Below are positions 35,096-44,892 of a stretch of 64,000 bases of DNA, piece by piece. The notes beneath the pieces were generated by a model. It searched no databases, was not told the origin of the DNA, and saw only the letters and a program-made list of their open reading frames with translations. The DNA is taken from NCBI RefSeq assembly GCF_012516395.1, contig NZ_CP051206.1, positions 2,524,501-2,588,500 of the forward strand, read 5' to 3'. How positions within the stretch are numbered: the stretch's first letter is position 1; each line of letters begins with the position of its first letter. Source of the stretch: Dolichospermum flos-aquae CCAP 1403/13F (GTDB lineage: Bacteria; Cyanobacteriota; Cyanobacteriia; Cyanobacteriales; Nostocaceae). The translations under genes and the position numbers were made by a program.

Positions 35096-37012
35096 ATGAA
35101 AAATTTGCACAAAAAGGCTTTAATGAAACAGCGTTTATCAAGTTCGTCTCAGCGTCATGTTTTAACTGGAGTTATAGCTGCTGGGTTGATGATGTTGCCG
35201 GGGCTAGTTGGTATTAGTCCCGTTTTAGCGCAGCAAAAGCCAGAGCGGAATTCTTTAACCTATGGGGAATTGATTCAGAAGGCAGATAAAGGAGAAATTA
35301 GAAAGGTAGAATTGGATCAAACTGAACAGATAGCTAAGGTTTATTTAGCTGGACAAAAGCCGGATACCATACCTTTACAGGTGCGCCTTTTAGATCAAAA
35401 TACCGAATTAATTAATAAACTTAAAGAAAAAAACGTTGATTTTGGTGAAGTTTCCTCCGCTGGTAATAGAGCCGCTGTGGGGTTGTTAATCAATCTGATG
35501 TGGATTTTGCCCTTAGTGGCTTTAATGCTATTGTTCCTGCGCCGTTCTGCAAATGCTTCTAACCAAGCCATGAGTTTTGGTAAATCTCGCGCTCGGTTTC
35601 AAATGGAAGCGAAAACAGGCGTAAAATTTAATGATGTTGCGGGAGTCAAGGAAGCAAAGGAAGAATTAGAAGAAGTTGTCACTTTCTTGAAACTTCCAGA
35701 AAAATTCACAGCGGTAGGGGCGAAAATTCCCAAAGGGGTGCTGTTAGTTGGACCACCTGGAACTGGGAAAACCCTACTCGCAAAAGCCATTGCGGGGGAA
35801 GCAGGTGTACCTTTTTTCAGTATGTCTGGTTCGGAATTTGTAGAAATGTTCGTCGGGGTGGGTGCTTCCCGTGTCCGGGATTTGTTCAAAAAAGCGAAAG
35901 ATAATGCGCCTTGTTTGATATTTATTGATGAAATTGACGCAGTAGGTAGACAACGGGGTGCGGGTATTGGTGGTGGCAATGATGAACGGGAACAAACCCT
36001 TAACCAGCTATTAACGGAAATGGATGGTTTTGAAGGAAATACGGGAATTATTATTATTGCTGCTACCAACCGTCCAGATGTCCTGGATTCGGCTTTATTA
36101 CGTCCCGGACGCTTTGACAGACAGGTAATTGTGGATGTCCCCGATTTGAAGGGAAGACAGGAAATTTTGACAGTCCACGCTCAGAATAAGAAGATTGATC
36201 CTAGTGTATCTTTGGAAGCGATCGCTCGGCGCACTCCTGGTTTTACAGGTGCAGATTTAGCCAATTTACTCAACGAAGCCGCTATTCTCACCGCCAGAAG
36301 ACGCAAAGAAGCTGTTACCGATTTAGAAGTTGATAATGCGATAGATAGAGTAGTTGCGGGTATGGAAGGAACTGCTTTAGTAGATAGCAAAAATAAACGC
36401 CTGATTGCTTATCATGAAGTCGGACACGCTTTGGTAGGTACGTTGGTTAAAGGTCATGATCCTGTGCAAAAAGTTACTCTCATTCCCAGAGGACAAGCAC
36501 TAGGTTTAACTTGGTTTACTCCCAATGAAGAACAGGGTTTAATTTCCCGTTCCCAAATTTTAGCCCGCATTGCCGCAACTTTAGGCGGTCGTGCAGCGGA
36601 AGAAATTGTGTTTGGGAAAGCGGAAGTCACCACAGGTGCGGGAAATGACTTACAACAAGTTACCAGTCTGGCTCGACAAATGGTCACAAAATTTGGAATG
36701 TCTGATTTGGGTCCAGTTTCCTTAGAAAATCAAAACAATGATGTATTTTTAGGGCGTGACTGGATGAATAAATCAGAATATTCTGAAGACATTGCTGCTA
36801 AAATTGATGCCGCAGTTCGAGAAATTGTTAACCGCTGCTATATTCAGGCTAAGGAAATAATCCAAGAAAATCGGTTAATTTTGGAACGAGCAGTTGATTT
36901 GTTGATAGAACAAGAAACTATTGAAGGTGATCTATTCCGCACAATGGTCGCTAACCATACTCAAGTTAAAGTTACTAATGAGCAGGTGTCTGTACCGATA
37001 CTTTTTTGCTAA
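35096..37012 (+). CDS. ftsH: ATP-dependent zinc metalloprotease FtsH
   Basis: 638 residues. Two membrane helices flank a lumenal/periplasmic domain (about 22-43 and 128-148). The AAA domain has Walker A GPPGTGKT at 219-226, Walker [11 protein letters not shown] near 275-284 and an SRH region RPGRFDRQ at 337-344. The peptidase has HEVGH at 440-444. Cyanobacterial FtsH hexamers degrade damaged membrane proteins, especially photodamaged D1, whose gene psbA is at 46566 in this window. The start follows a weak ribosome-binding site, and the long N-terminus ending ISPVLAQ looks like a cleavable or anchor signal. The last residues (VSVPILFC) stop 6 bp before the stop codon of a transposon fragment, so the C-terminal end may have been altered by that insertion. 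Confidence 0.96.
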   Translation: MKNLHKKALMKQRLSSSSQRHVLTGVIAAGLMMLPGLVGISPVLAQQKPERNSLTYGELIQKADKGEIRKVELDQTEQIAKVYLAGQKPDTIPLQVRLLDQNTELINKLKEKNVDFGEVSSAGNRAAVGLLINLMWILPLVALMLLFLRRSANASNQAMSFGKSRARFQMEAKTGVKFNDVAGVKEAKEELEEVVTFLKLPEKFTAVGAKIPKGVLLVGPPGTGKTLLAKAIAGEAGVPFFSMSGSEFVEMFVGVGASRVRDLFKKAKDNAPCLIFIDEIDAVGRQRGAGIGGGNDEREQTLNQLLTEMDGFEGNTGIIIIAATNRPDVLDSALLRPGRFDRQVIVDVPDLKGRQEILTVHAQNKKIDPSVSLEAIARRTPGFTGADLANLLNEAAILTARRRKEAVTDLEVDNAIDRVVAGMEGTALVDSKNKRLIAYHEVGHALVGTLVKGHDPVQKVTLIPRGQALGLTWFTPNEEQGLISRSQILARIAATLGGRAAEEIVFGKAEVTTGAGNDLQQVTSLARQMVTKFGMSDLGPVSLENQNNDVFLGRDWMNKSEYSEDIAAKIDAAVREIVNRCYIQAKEIIQENRLILERAVDLLIEQETIEGDLFRTMVANHTQVKVTNEQVSVPILFC

Positions 37013-37018
37013 CAAAAG

Positions 37019-37225
37019 TTAACAAATACATAAGTTGAGGTTTTCTCTCAACCAAGGCGTATCAACCAATGCACGGAGAAAAACTCCCCGCGCACCATTC
37101 AAATCTCTATGCATGACATTATTTGTGGATGGAGATTTTATGGTTTTAGAACCACCAAGATTCTTAACTATTTCACCAGTCCAACTAACTGTCTTTGAAG
37201 TATAGGTTTTATTGTTGTGACCTGC
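37019..37225 (-). pseudogene. C-terminal fragment of a TnpB
   Basis: The minus strand encodes 68 residues from GHNNKTYTSKTVSWTG through VMHRDLNGARGVFLRALVD to LRENLNLCIC and a TAA. This is the C-terminal end of an IS607-associated TnpB, including the last RuvC motif region (HRDLNGARG). Upstream the frame is cut by TAA and joins group II intron sequence, so about 330 residues are missing. It abuts the end of ftsH. Confidence 0.75.
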
Positions 37226-37235
37226 TTAATACTAG

Positions 37236-37504
37236 GTTGCTTTTCTAGGCTATATTTCACCGTGGGAACTCCCCATTAACGCCAGTGTCACCCCCCCCAC
37301 AACGGATGTCTGATTGCGTCTTCCAGCTTCGACCTCCCGAAACCGAGTCGGGTCATCGTGGGCAAGTAAGGAGTCATAGCTGAGTCTAGTAGATGGGACT
37401 TTCACCCACATCAGACCGAGAGTTCAACCTTTTTCCATGTTTGGATTGGGTTGGTTAGCTTATGTACGGGCTATAACCGTGATTCAGCTAACAACGAATC
37501 GCAC
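37236..37504 (-). mobile_element. 5' fragment of a group II intron (domain I region)
   Basis: Read on the minus strand it starts GTGCGATTCG, matching the GUGYG 5' consensus of group II introns. It continues with CACGGTTATAGCCCGTACA, a GTTGAACTCTCGG stretch and GGTGAAAGTCCCATCTAC, all typical of bacterial domain I. It ends near CAGCCTAG-like sequence without any intron-encoded reverse transcriptase or domain V, so it cannot splice. It interrupts the HTH of the tnpA fragment at 37505-37573, exactly after the codon for the second Arg of PNTLR. Confidence 0.65.
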
Positions 37505-37573
37505 CCTCAACGTATTTGGGTGCAATCCCAGAAATTCGACCGCTTTTCTGAGTGGTATGTATGCCATTGGCAT
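37505..37573 (-). pseudogene. N-terminal fragment of an IS607 serine recombinase (TnpA)
   Basis: Minus-strand translation from ATG 37573 gives MPMAYIPLRKAVEFLGLHP and then NTLR. This is the MerR-like helix-turn-helix start of IS607-family TnpA resolvases. It is cut after 23 codons by the group II intron start at 37504. The serine recombinase domain is absent. Together with the tnpB tail 37019-37225 it marks the two ends of one IS607-type element. Confidence 0.7.
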
Positions 37574-37724
37574 ACTATAGCATACGTGAAGGAAAATTAG
37601 CAAATAAGCAACTAGTTACTTGCGCTGTTAGAAAGTTTCCTTTTCCCTTTTCTCTGTAGAAAATGCGCTACTCTATGAATATGGTTTAGAGTAGAATTAG
37701 CAGTTACGCTAATATAAATCGCCA

Positions 37725-38060
37725 ATGGTGTTTGATCCTGACTTTTTACAAGACGACTCTGAGCAACACCCTAATCAACTTCTGAATGATCGCTTTGGGG
37801 AAAACCCAAATCAATTACTTAAATATTTACAGCATCAATCCCCCGAAGTTTTAGCCCGTGTCGCCCAAGCTGTCAGCCCTGAAATTAAACAAATCATTTC
37901 CCAGAATGTCCAAGGACTAGTGGGAGTGATACCGACAGAACATTTCAATGTCCAAATTACAACAGACCGGGACAATCTAGCGGGAATACTAGCATCGGCA
38001 ATGATGACAGGTTATTTTCTCCGCCAAATGGAACAGAGGATGCAATTGGAACATTTATAA
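37725..38060 (+). CDS. DUF760 family protein
   Basis: 111 residues, soluble and helical. Recognisable are NQLLKYLQHQSPEVLARVAQ and SPEIKQIISQNVQGLVG, followed by NVQITTDRDNLAGILASAMMTGYFLR, the conserved DUF760 core shared by cyanobacteria and plastids. The function is not established; plant relatives are chloroplast-located. The gene stands alone between mobile-element remnants, at normal length and with no damage. The gap 37574-37724 before it holds its promoter region only. Confidence 0.85.
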   Translation: MVFDPDFLQDDSEQHPNQLLNDRFGENPNQLLKYLQHQSPEVLARVAQAVSPEIKQIISQNVQGLVGVIPTEHFNVQITTDRDNLAGILASAMMTGYFLRQMEQRMQLEHL

Positions 38061-38214
38061 GGGAAATGCCGAAAACCCTTGAAGATGTAGCTGACTTAGG
38101 AAGCTACATCTGTTCTTTAGACAAGGGATGAAGGCTAGAGGCTTTCCTTTATCCTGCATTGACATTAATTGAAAAATTTGAAATAATCTCAAATTTTAAT
38201 CCATATTCGTGAGA

Positions 38215-38421
38215 CAATTAAATTGTCAGCAAAGACATTAAAAACCTACCGGGGGACTCTCGGAAAGTTATGCTTGTCAGAGATGATTCTGCCAGTAATG
38301 GCAAACAGGATCAGGGCAAGAACCCAAATATTTAAGGAACCCTGCCTGAAGCTGGGATAACTGAGAGATATAGACTGAAACTCTCTATAGAATCCCCGCG
38401 TCTTTAGACCGGGGAGTGTCA
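38215..38421 (+). ncRNA. Orphan TnpB-type right end / omega-RNA relic
   Basis: Ends with a hairpin (CCCCG 38394-38398, CGGGG 38410-38414) around CGTCTTTAGAC, then AGTGTCAA. This is the same terminal layout as the tnpB element at 34927-34957. The upstream part has structured, G/C-richer sequence (CTACCGGGGGACTCTCGG, CAGGATCAGGGCAAGAACCC) unlike its AT-rich surroundings. There is no tnpB gene beside it, so it is either a relic or a stand-alone structured RNA. Start of the feature is approximate. Confidence 0.5.
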
Positions 38422-38437
38422 ACCAATCAATAGGAAT

Positions 38438-38475
38438 CAGGAGTCACCGAGTCAGGAGTCACCGAGTCAGGAGTT
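38438..38475. repeat. 15-bp tandem repeat CAGGAGTCACCGAGT
   Basis: Two perfect copies (38438-38452 and 38453-38467) plus the start of a third, directly after the orphan right end. The gap 38061-38560 holds nothing else besides that right end and a purine-rich run. Confidence 0.8.
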
Positions 38476-38560
38476 CACAAAGAACAAAAAAACAAAGAAA
38501 GAACAAAAAGAAAGTTTCTTCCCCTCCTCCTGCTCCCCTCCCCCTATTCCCTGTTCCCCA

Positions 38561-39763
38561 CTATTGGAGATAATTTCCGGCACGGACTTTAAAGATTTGA
38601 GTTTTACCATTGCGGTTGACTTCTATTGCGAGAATGTCCCCAACGGTACTTGATTCAACTATCTTCTGGACTTGGGCAGAAATTTTTATTTGTTTGCCGT
38701 TAATCTTTTGAATCACATCACCAGGAAGTAATCCTCCTGTCTGCGCTGGTGATTTTTCCATAACTTTTCTAATGACAATTCCCACATCTGGCTGAATGTT
38801 TAGTTGATCTTCCTCTTTCAGTCGCTGTTTTGTAGTTGTGGAAATATCTATCATCTCAATTCCTAAAAATGGGTGAGCAACTTCTCCTTTGGTAAATAGT
38901 TCATTGGCTACACGGAAAGCGGTTTCAATGGGGATAGCAAAACCAAGTCCTTGAGCATCAGCACGGATAGCGGTATTCACACCAATAACTTGTCCTTGAG
39001 CATTTAAAAGTGGTCCTCCAGAATTACCAGGGTTAATTGCTGCATCTGTTTGGATAAAACTCACACGCTTATCAGGAACACCTACTTGGGCGCTAGTTCT
39101 GTCTGTGGCACTGATAATGCCAATAGTGACAGTATTATCTAAACCTAAAGGATTGCCAATTGCGATCGCCCATTGTCCAGGAATCAAATTTTGTGAATTA
39201 CCTAACTTGACTATCGGCAATTTATTCGCGGAAATTTTGACTGCGGCTATATCTGTTACCGTATCAACTCCTACCACCTTCCCTTGAAAAGTTCGCCCAT
39301 CTTTGAGGGTGACTTGAACTGTATCTGTGTCTGCTACTACATGAGCATTAGTTAGTAACTTACCATCTTCGGTCAGAATAAATCCTGAACCTGTCCCGCG
39401 CTCAATTTTTTCTGAGGGCATTAGTCGTTCATCCTCTTGGAAAAAATGCCGAAATAAGGGATTTTTAAAAGCTTCAGTCATCGGATTTGATATTTTCCGA
39501 ATTGCATTAATCCGCACGACCGCAGGGCCAACTTTGCTGACAGCAGTGGCGATAAAATTGACATTATCACCTCCAGAAGAACTGAGTATGCCATTGACAG
39601 GTTGGGGAACAACAGATTCAGCAGGTAAAGTTACCGCCACATTTTTTAACTGTTGAAATGAAAGATTGTGTGTCCAAAAATAACGACTAGCAAAGACACC
39701 ACCACCAGAGCCAATTACCACCAAACCTATATAAACAGCCAGTTGTTTCAAAGATAACTTCAT
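38561..39763 (-). CDS. HtrA/Deg family serine protease with PDZ domain
   Basis: 400 residues. One N-terminal membrane segment (about 8-27) acts as signal or anchor. The trypsin-like domain has the triad H141 (LTNAHVVAD), D171 (VTDIAAVK) and S248 (NPGNSGGPLL). One PDZ domain (about 300-395) has GIVIRKVMEKSPAQTGGLLPGD. Cyanobacterial HhoA/HhoB/HtrA paralogues degrade or refold damaged periplasmic and thylakoid proteins under stress. I cannot tell which of the three this is, so no symbol is given. Monocistronic. Confidence 0.93.
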   Translation of the reverse strand: MKLSLKQLAVYIGLVVIGSGGGVFASRYFWTHNLSFQQLKNVAVTLPAESVVPQPVNGILSSSGGDNVNFIATAVSKVGPAVVRINAIRKISNPMTEAFKNPLFRHFFQEDERLMPSEKIERGTGSGFILTEDGKLLTNAHVVADTDTVQVTLKDGRTFQGKVVGVDTVTDIAAVKISANKLPIVKLGNSQNLIPGQWAIAIGNPLGLDNTVTIGIISATDRTSAQVGVPDKRVSFIQTDAAINPGNSGGPLLNAQGQVIGVNTAIRADAQGLGFAIPIETAFRVANELFTKGEVAHPFLGIEMIDISTTTKQRLKEEDQLNIQPDVGIVIRKVMEKSPAQTGGLLPGDVIQKINGKQIKISAQVQKIVESSTVGDILAIEVNRNGKTQIFKVRAGNYLQ

Positions 39764-40020
39764 AATAATTAAGAATAATGGCGCTCAAGGACAGATGGAA
39801 GCTTATCTCTTTAGTGTAGTCAAGCAAACGTTCAGTGAACAGATCATTTGACATATAAATATTAGAAATTTGTCAGCATATTCGGGGATCATATCTACTT
39901 CTGGGATTTCATCATGAATTTACTCAAAATAGGTAGTAGAAAGATAGAGGAAAAACTTTATCCTATCTTTAACAATTCCCCACTAAAATCTAAAAATTAG
40001 CGATTTCTGGACTTATTTGC

Positions 40021-40908
40021 ATGAAATTTTCCTATTGTTCACTATGTTTTTTGAGCTTATTTAGCACTTTGGGTTTATTATCCATACTGCCACAGTCACA
40101 AAGCGTTAATGCTAGTCCAGGAAGTTGCCCGGTTCCCGCTTTAGCTCGTATCCAACGTCATCAAGTTAATCGTGGTGAAACTTTAGCAACTATAGCTAAT
40201 CGCTATAATTTAGCACCAGAAACAATTATTGGGATTAATCCATCCGTGAAGAATGGGGTAGTAAATCCAGGAACAGAACTGCAAATTCTCCCTTTCAATG
40301 GCATTGTTGTCGAAGTTCCTCGTAATCAAAACTGGAAACAAATAGCATCTAAGTATAAAGTCCGTCCAGATACAGTATTTGAAATCAATGGTTGTCAGAA
40401 AACCCCTAAATTTGTCTTTTTACCGATACTTCCAGGGGTAATTACTGCTCCTGCTGCTACTTCTGGGACAATTGCTACCGCACCTAGTACCCCGGCTGGA
40501 AACATTACTGGTTATCCCTTGCCAAGTAGTACAGATGTTGCATTAGCTTATGGTTGGCAAATTCACCCGATTACAGGAGATGTTTTCTTTCATAGTGGCG
40601 TAGATTTGTTAGCACCAGTAAGTACTCCTGTGACAGCGATCGCTCCTGGAATCATCGTCTTTGCCAAGGAACAAGGTAGTTATGGCAAGTTAGTCATTAT
40701 TAACCACGCAGGTGGCTTACAAAGCCGTTACGCCCAACTTGACAGCATCAAAGTTACTCTCGGTCAAACAGTCAACAAAGGCGATATTTTGGGAGCAGTC
40801 GGAACTACCGGACAACCAACCTCCACACAACCTCATCTTCATTTTGAAATGCGTTCTAACGGTTCCCTCGGTTGGGAAGCAAAAAATCCCAAAGAGTTTT
40901 TAAAGTGA
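40021..40908 (+). CDS. Secreted LysM and M23 family metallopeptidase
   Basis: 295 residues. Signal peptide about 1-31. Two LysM-like modules follow (RHQVNRGETLATIANRYN at 47-64 and a second, weaker one at about 97-140), then an Ala/Thr-rich linker. An M23 domain lies at about 175-292, with HSGVD (H191, D195) and PHLHFEM (H272, H274) as zinc ligands and catalytic His. It should cut peptidoglycan cross-links, or act as an activator of amidases if inactive, but the ligands are intact. Monocistronic with a repeat after the stop. Confidence 0.92.
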   Translation: MKFSYCSLCFLSLFSTLGLLSILPQSQSVNASPGSCPVPALARIQRHQVNRGETLATIANRYNLAPETIIGINPSVKNGVVNPGTELQILPFNGIVVEVPRNQNWKQIASKYKVRPDTVFEINGCQKTPKFVFLPILPGVITAPAATSGTIATAPSTPAGNITGYPLPSSTDVALAYGWQIHPITGDVFFHSGVDLLAPVSTPVTAIAPGIIVFAKEQGSYGKLVIINHAGGLQSRYAQLDSIKVTLGQTVNKGDILGAVGTTGQPTSTQPHLHFEMRSNGSLGWEAKNPKEFLK

Positions 40909-40915
40909 GGAGTTG

Positions 40916-40977
40916 AGGAGTATGGCTAACGCCACGCTTCGCTATCAGGAGTATGGCTAACGCCACGCTTCGCTATC
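40916..40977. repeat. 31-bp tandem repeat, two perfect copies
   Basis: Copies at 40916-40946 and 40947-40977 read AGGAGTATGGCTAACGCC and so on to CGCTATC, followed by the first bases of a third copy. It begins just after the M23 peptidase stop. A short ACAACGG triplication lies at about 41020-41042. Confidence 0.85.
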
Positions 40978-41105
40978 AGGAGTTCAGGGGTTAGAAGGAA
41001 GAATAAATTACCCAATGACAACGGACAACGGACAACGGACAACTGACCAATCCGATTAAAACTTCGGGACGCAAAATAGAATAATTTTCTGTTAAGGGTG
41101 TGATG

Positions 41106-41378
41106 TTAGTTGCGGCTGGTATTGGGTGTTCTCCTTGGGAATTGACCCTTGTCTAATTTGTGATCATCTGGGAAATTGAGAACAGGTAAGCGATCGCCTC
41201 GTAATAATTCTTCACTTGCTTCACCCAGTCCGATTAATGCCTCGCCCGTAGCTTTTTGAGCCATGAGTAGCATCAGTATAGATACTGTACCAACTTGTAA
41301 AAGACAAGCAGGGGAAATAGTGAATGCAATGCAATTTAATCCAGATTGAGAAAATGACTGTTGGTTTACGGATGACAT
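41106..41378 (-). CDS. Small membrane-associated hypothetical protein
   Basis: 90 residues. A central hydrophobic segment (about 16-42, IAFTISPACLLQVGTVSILML) could span the membrane. It is followed by an amphipathic stretch (KATGEALIGLGEASEELLRGDRLP) and a basic tail. No domain recognised. The hydrophobic plus amphipathic pattern resembles a small cyanobacterial membrane protein more than a random frame. Starts and neighbours give no further clue. Confidence 0.5.
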   Translation of the reverse strand: MSSVNQQSFSQSGLNCIAFTISPACLLQVGTVSILMLLMAQKATGEALIGLGEASEELLRGDRLPVLNFPDDHKLDKGQFPRRTPNTSRN

Positions 41379-41785
41379 TGTAATTTTCAGTAATTAGTAG
41401 ACGTTTATTTAGTCATCTTCAGATGACTTTTGCTATGAGACTGGGAATTTATTCCCAGGCGGGCTACGGTATATTACATCAATGTTAACAGTAGAAAAAT
41501 ATAGCAGGAAACGGGGAAAAAGGTTAAAACTATTTTGGTGTCTGATAGCACCGCATAATGTTGGTAATGTTTTATTTATCCCTTGCAGAAGGTATTGACT
41601 CCTTGGGCGCAGCGCCCCTACCTCCTGATTTCTAAATTCTTCGATCAGACTATTTTTGTCAATTTTGCAAGGTGCGAAGGTAACAAAATTGTTAAAAAAC
41701 GGCAAAATGTGATAATTCTATGATTCTAGTTGACAAATACAGGCGAAATTCCCCAATACAACCTTGCTGTTAAATTCCACCGCCC
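41379..41785. other. 407-bp intergenic region, no gene recognised
   Basis: It holds a small hairpin ACTGGGAATTTATTCCCAGG (about 41440-41459), similar in design to one at 56900-56917, and a GGGCGCAGCGCCCC palindrome near 41610. Short open frames on the minus strand (41433-41705) run through these repeats and are not called. The right end carries the leader of the next gene. Confidence 0.55.
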
Positions 41786-44700
41786 ATGAAAACAGTATTA
41801 CTTGATAATCGTCAAAATTCCTTAGTGCAATGGGTAAGCCAAGCAACAGGTATAAATACTTTCGGGGTAAAAGTCCGATTGCTAGGTAATGACCTACATA
41901 TTCTCTGTGAAAGCGTTGAATGTCCACAACGTTGGCAAACCTTATCGGAGTTACTGCAAGCGCTACAGCAAACCGATGTAGATACCCTTACCAATGACGA
42001 ACAACCGTCAATATACCAGATATTAATTTATGGTCGAAAAAAAGGGGAACACCGTCCCGAATGGTGTCATCGGGTGTACTTGAACCAACTAGAGCAACAT
42101 TTAGAACAGGTAGAACAGTCACTATTATCACAAACAGAAACGCCTATAAATCCCGGTGGCTCGTTAATTATCTCTAATGAGAGTCTGGCACGCCAAGGAG
42201 ATGCCGATGCCATTGCTCGCTATTTGAGCGAACATCTCAGCCATTTAGGGATAGCAGTACAGGTAAAAATTCAACCCTCTCCGGCGAAAAATAACTCTCA
42301 GATAGTCGTTAATCGTCTGTGGGTATTTTGTCAGTCTAGCTATAGCCCCGATCCATCATTACTGGCAGAAACGGTAGCCCAAAAGCTCAGATATTTGCAG
42401 CTTGTTGGTTATCAGGATGGGATCATTGTAGCCCAAGTTCGCGGGGAAACCGACCCAGATTGGCGGGTAAGAGTAGATTTAACACCTCCAGAGGTGATGT
42501 TAAAAGAATGGGCGCGGTGGGGAGATGTGCAAGCGATCGCTAAAATATTAACAGAGGAATTATCAGGGTTCAAAATAGCACTAGAAACTTCTCTCAGAGA
42601 ATCTACCTTACACATATTTTGTACTCCAGCTTTTGACCCCTTAGAAACCGCCCCTGCACCAGATAAAGAAACCGCGCTACAGTCCATTGTCCCCCTGCTA
42701 GAAAATATTGCTCCTCAAGCTATTATCTCAGCCGCCATATACGGACAAAAAACAGCGGATAAAAAACCAATTTGGATAGACTGGGTATCTTTACCAGCAT
42801 CCCAGCATCCCACCCTAGTGAGATCTGCTTGGGAACTTGCCCGTACAGGCGATCAACCAGCAATTATTTTTTTACTAGAGCGGTTGCTTAATCCTGACCT
42901 AGATTGGCGATTGAAAACAGGTGGTATTCGGGTATTACTAGTTTGCAAAGAATATTTATTACACATCATGTGTGATGCTCCCGTTTGTCCCACACGCCAT
43001 CAAGTTTCTCGGAAAGTGACTCAATTTATCCGCCAACTGAAAATTCATGGCATTACAGGTGTCCGTGTTTATGGTCGTCGTGCTGGTGATAAAGAACCCG
43101 TATGGCATCATGGAGTTGATCTAGAAGAACGTTCTCGATTAGTTCCCGAAGCAACACCAGAATTTGCTGCTACATCAGAATATGTAAATTCCCTGATGAT
43201 CGGTGAAAACGGTGAAGAAATTTTGCGTCCCGATTTAACAAATACAAAAGTACAAAGTTTTATCAAAGAAAAAACAAAAAATTGGTTAACAAATACCAAT
43301 AAAATCATTAGAAATTTACTTTTAAACAGTCAACTATTTACATCATCTAATCAAGAAATAGATGAAAATCCCGACCATCAAGGAATTAGCAGTGGAATGA
43401 TTTGGCTGGCATTAGGATTACTTCTCGCGTTACAAAGTGATTTCATGTTAGGCTATTTTGTCGCCCATACTATTAAGAATTCACCAAAAGCTACTAATAA
43501 TACTATTTCGCCCTTATCCTCACAAGCCCCAGCATCTTTACCATTACCAAATAATCAGAAAACATCATTTTTAAATCAATCAGGAACAACCGAATTACTT
43601 AATAAGAATCAAGCTGCCTTTAATGCTTCTGAATTTATCCATGAAAATGTTTCTCAATCAGGAAATTTACCAGCGGCACCATTAAAAGAAAAAGCTACAG
43701 CTACAGCGATTTTATTAGCAGCTAGATCACAAACGCCCAGTTTTAATGCTAGGCAATTAGATGAACAATTAGCCCTCTATAAACATCGTTTAAACACCAA
43801 AAAACGCCCACCAGATGTTTTGATTATTGGTTCTTCTCGCGCCCTTAGAGGAGTTGATCCTGTCGCCCTTTCTAAAGCTTTAGTCACCCAAAATTATAGC
43901 AATATTGATATATTTAACTTTGGTATTAATGGAGCAACAGCCCAAGTCGTTGACGTTCTTATCCGTCAGGTTTTGAAACCTGAAGAATTGCCAAAAGTGA
44001 TTTTATGGGCAGATGGTTCTCGCGCCTTTAATAATGGCAGAGAAGATATTACTTTCAAGGCAATTGAAACCTCACCAGGATACAAGGAAATATTACAAAA
44101 AGCCAAAACAACAGTCAAAAATAATGAAGTTCCTCATAACGCAGAAGATGGAAAAGAAAAAATTAGTAGTAAACCTAAGATAGAAGATATTAGTATCTAT
44201 CAAGTCGCTAACGATTCGTTAAATCAGTCTGTAGCTAATTTATCTGCTAGTTATAAAAACCGTGATCAAATTAAAATTCTTCTCCAAAAACAACTTCAAT
44301 ATCTACCTTTTAGCTATCAGAATCCCCCGATTAAATCAAAAATTAATCTCACCCATGATTCTGAAATAGACAATAATTTTTCTATCCCCGGAGTTGATTT
44401 TGATGGATTCTTACCTTTATCTATTCGCTTTAATCCCAGCACATATTATCAAAAACACCCCCAAGTTTCTGGAGATTACGACAACGATTATAAATCTTTC
44501 CAATTAGCAGGTAAACAAGATCAGGCATTCCATTCTATGTTAGAGTTTACCAAAAATAATAAGATATCCCTTGTCTTTGTCAATATGCCCCTTACTTCAG
44601 ATTATTTAGATCCTGTACGCACAAAATATGAACAACAGTTTCAAGAGTATTTATTAAGCTTTACCAATCATCCTCAATTTATATATCGTGATTTAAGTCA

Positions 44701-44818
44701 GCTATGGCCAAAAGCAAATGATTACTTTTCAGATCCTAGTCACCTCAATCGCTATGGTGCTTATGAAGTATCAAAAAAACTGGCTATAGATCGAATGATT
44801 AGCTGGCCAACAAAGTGA
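41786..44818 (+). CDS. Large repeat-module protein with DUF1574/SGNH-like C-terminal domain
   Basis: 1010 residues. The N-terminal half (about 1-465) contains about four copies of a 100-residue module that ends in a phrase like ILIYGRKKGEHRPEW, VRVYGRRAGDKEPVW or AAIYGQKTADKKPIW. One membrane helix lies at about 538-560. The C-terminal part (from about 670) has DVLIIGSSRALRG, with the nucleophile Ser region of SGNH hydrolases. Near 982 it has FSDPSHLNRYGA, with the Asp/His pair. This matches DUF1574, the AlgX/AlgJ-like O-acetyl transfer partner of MBOAT proteins. The MBOAT gene follows 74 bp downstream, so the pair probably acetylates a surface polysaccharide. The repeat modules are unexplained. 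Confidence 0.8.
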   Translation: MKTVLLDNRQNSLVQWVSQATGINTFGVKVRLLGNDLHILCESVECPQRWQTLSELLQALQQTDVDTLTNDEQPSIYQILIYGRKKGEHRPEWCHRVYLNQLEQHLEQVEQSLLSQTETPINPGGSLIISNESLARQGDADAIARYLSEHLSHLGIAVQVKIQPSPAKNNSQIVVNRLWVFCQSSYSPDPSLLAETVAQKLRYLQLVGYQDGIIVAQVRGETDPDWRVRVDLTPPEVMLKEWARWGDVQAIAKILTEELSGFKIALETSLRESTLHIFCTPAFDPLETAPAPDKETALQSIVPLLENIAPQAIISAAIYGQKTADKKPIWIDWVSLPASQHPTLVRSAWELARTGDQPAIIFLLERLLNPDLDWRLKTGGIRVLLVCKEYLLHIMCDAPVCPTRHQVSRKVTQFIRQLKIHGITGVRVYGRRAGDKEPVWHHGVDLEERSRLVPEATPEFAATSEYVNSLMIGENGEEILRPDLTNTKVQSFIKEKTKNWLTNTNKIIRNLLLNSQLFTSSNQEIDENPDHQGISSGMIWLALGLLLALQSDFMLGYFVAHTIKNSPKATNNTISPLSSQAPASLPLPNNQKTSFLNQSGTTELLNKNQAAFNASEFIHENVSQSGNLPAAPLKEKATATAILLAARSQTPSFNARQLDEQLALYKHRLNTKKRPPDVLIIGSSRALRGVDPVALSKALVTQNYSNIDIFNFGINGATAQVVDVLIRQVLKPEELPKVILWADGSRAFNNGREDITFKAIETSPGYKEILQKAKTTVKNNEVPHNAEDGKEKISSKPKIEDISIYQVANDSLNQSVANLSASYKNRDQIKILLQKQLQYLPFSYQNPPIKSKINLTHDSEIDNNFSIPGVDFDGFLPLSIRFNPSTYYQKHPQVSGDYDNDYKSFQLAGKQDQAFHSMLEFTKNNKISLVFVNMPLTSDYLDPVRTKYEQQFQEYLLSFTNHPQFIYRDLSQLWPKANDYFSDPSHLNRYGAYEVSKKLAIDRMISWPTK

Positions 44819-44892
44819 TTAAATAGGGAAGAGAAAAAATACTTATCTTCTTTCTTCCCAATCACAAATTCAAAATCATAAATTAATCAAAA

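Noticed and set aside
35008-35217. Short frame over the ftsH start
   Set aside because: It is an out-of-frame overlap of the ftsH leader and first codons.
41433-41705. 90-codon minus-strand open frame
   Set aside because: Composed of hairpin repeats and a GGCGCAGCGCC palindrome, with no protein-like pattern.
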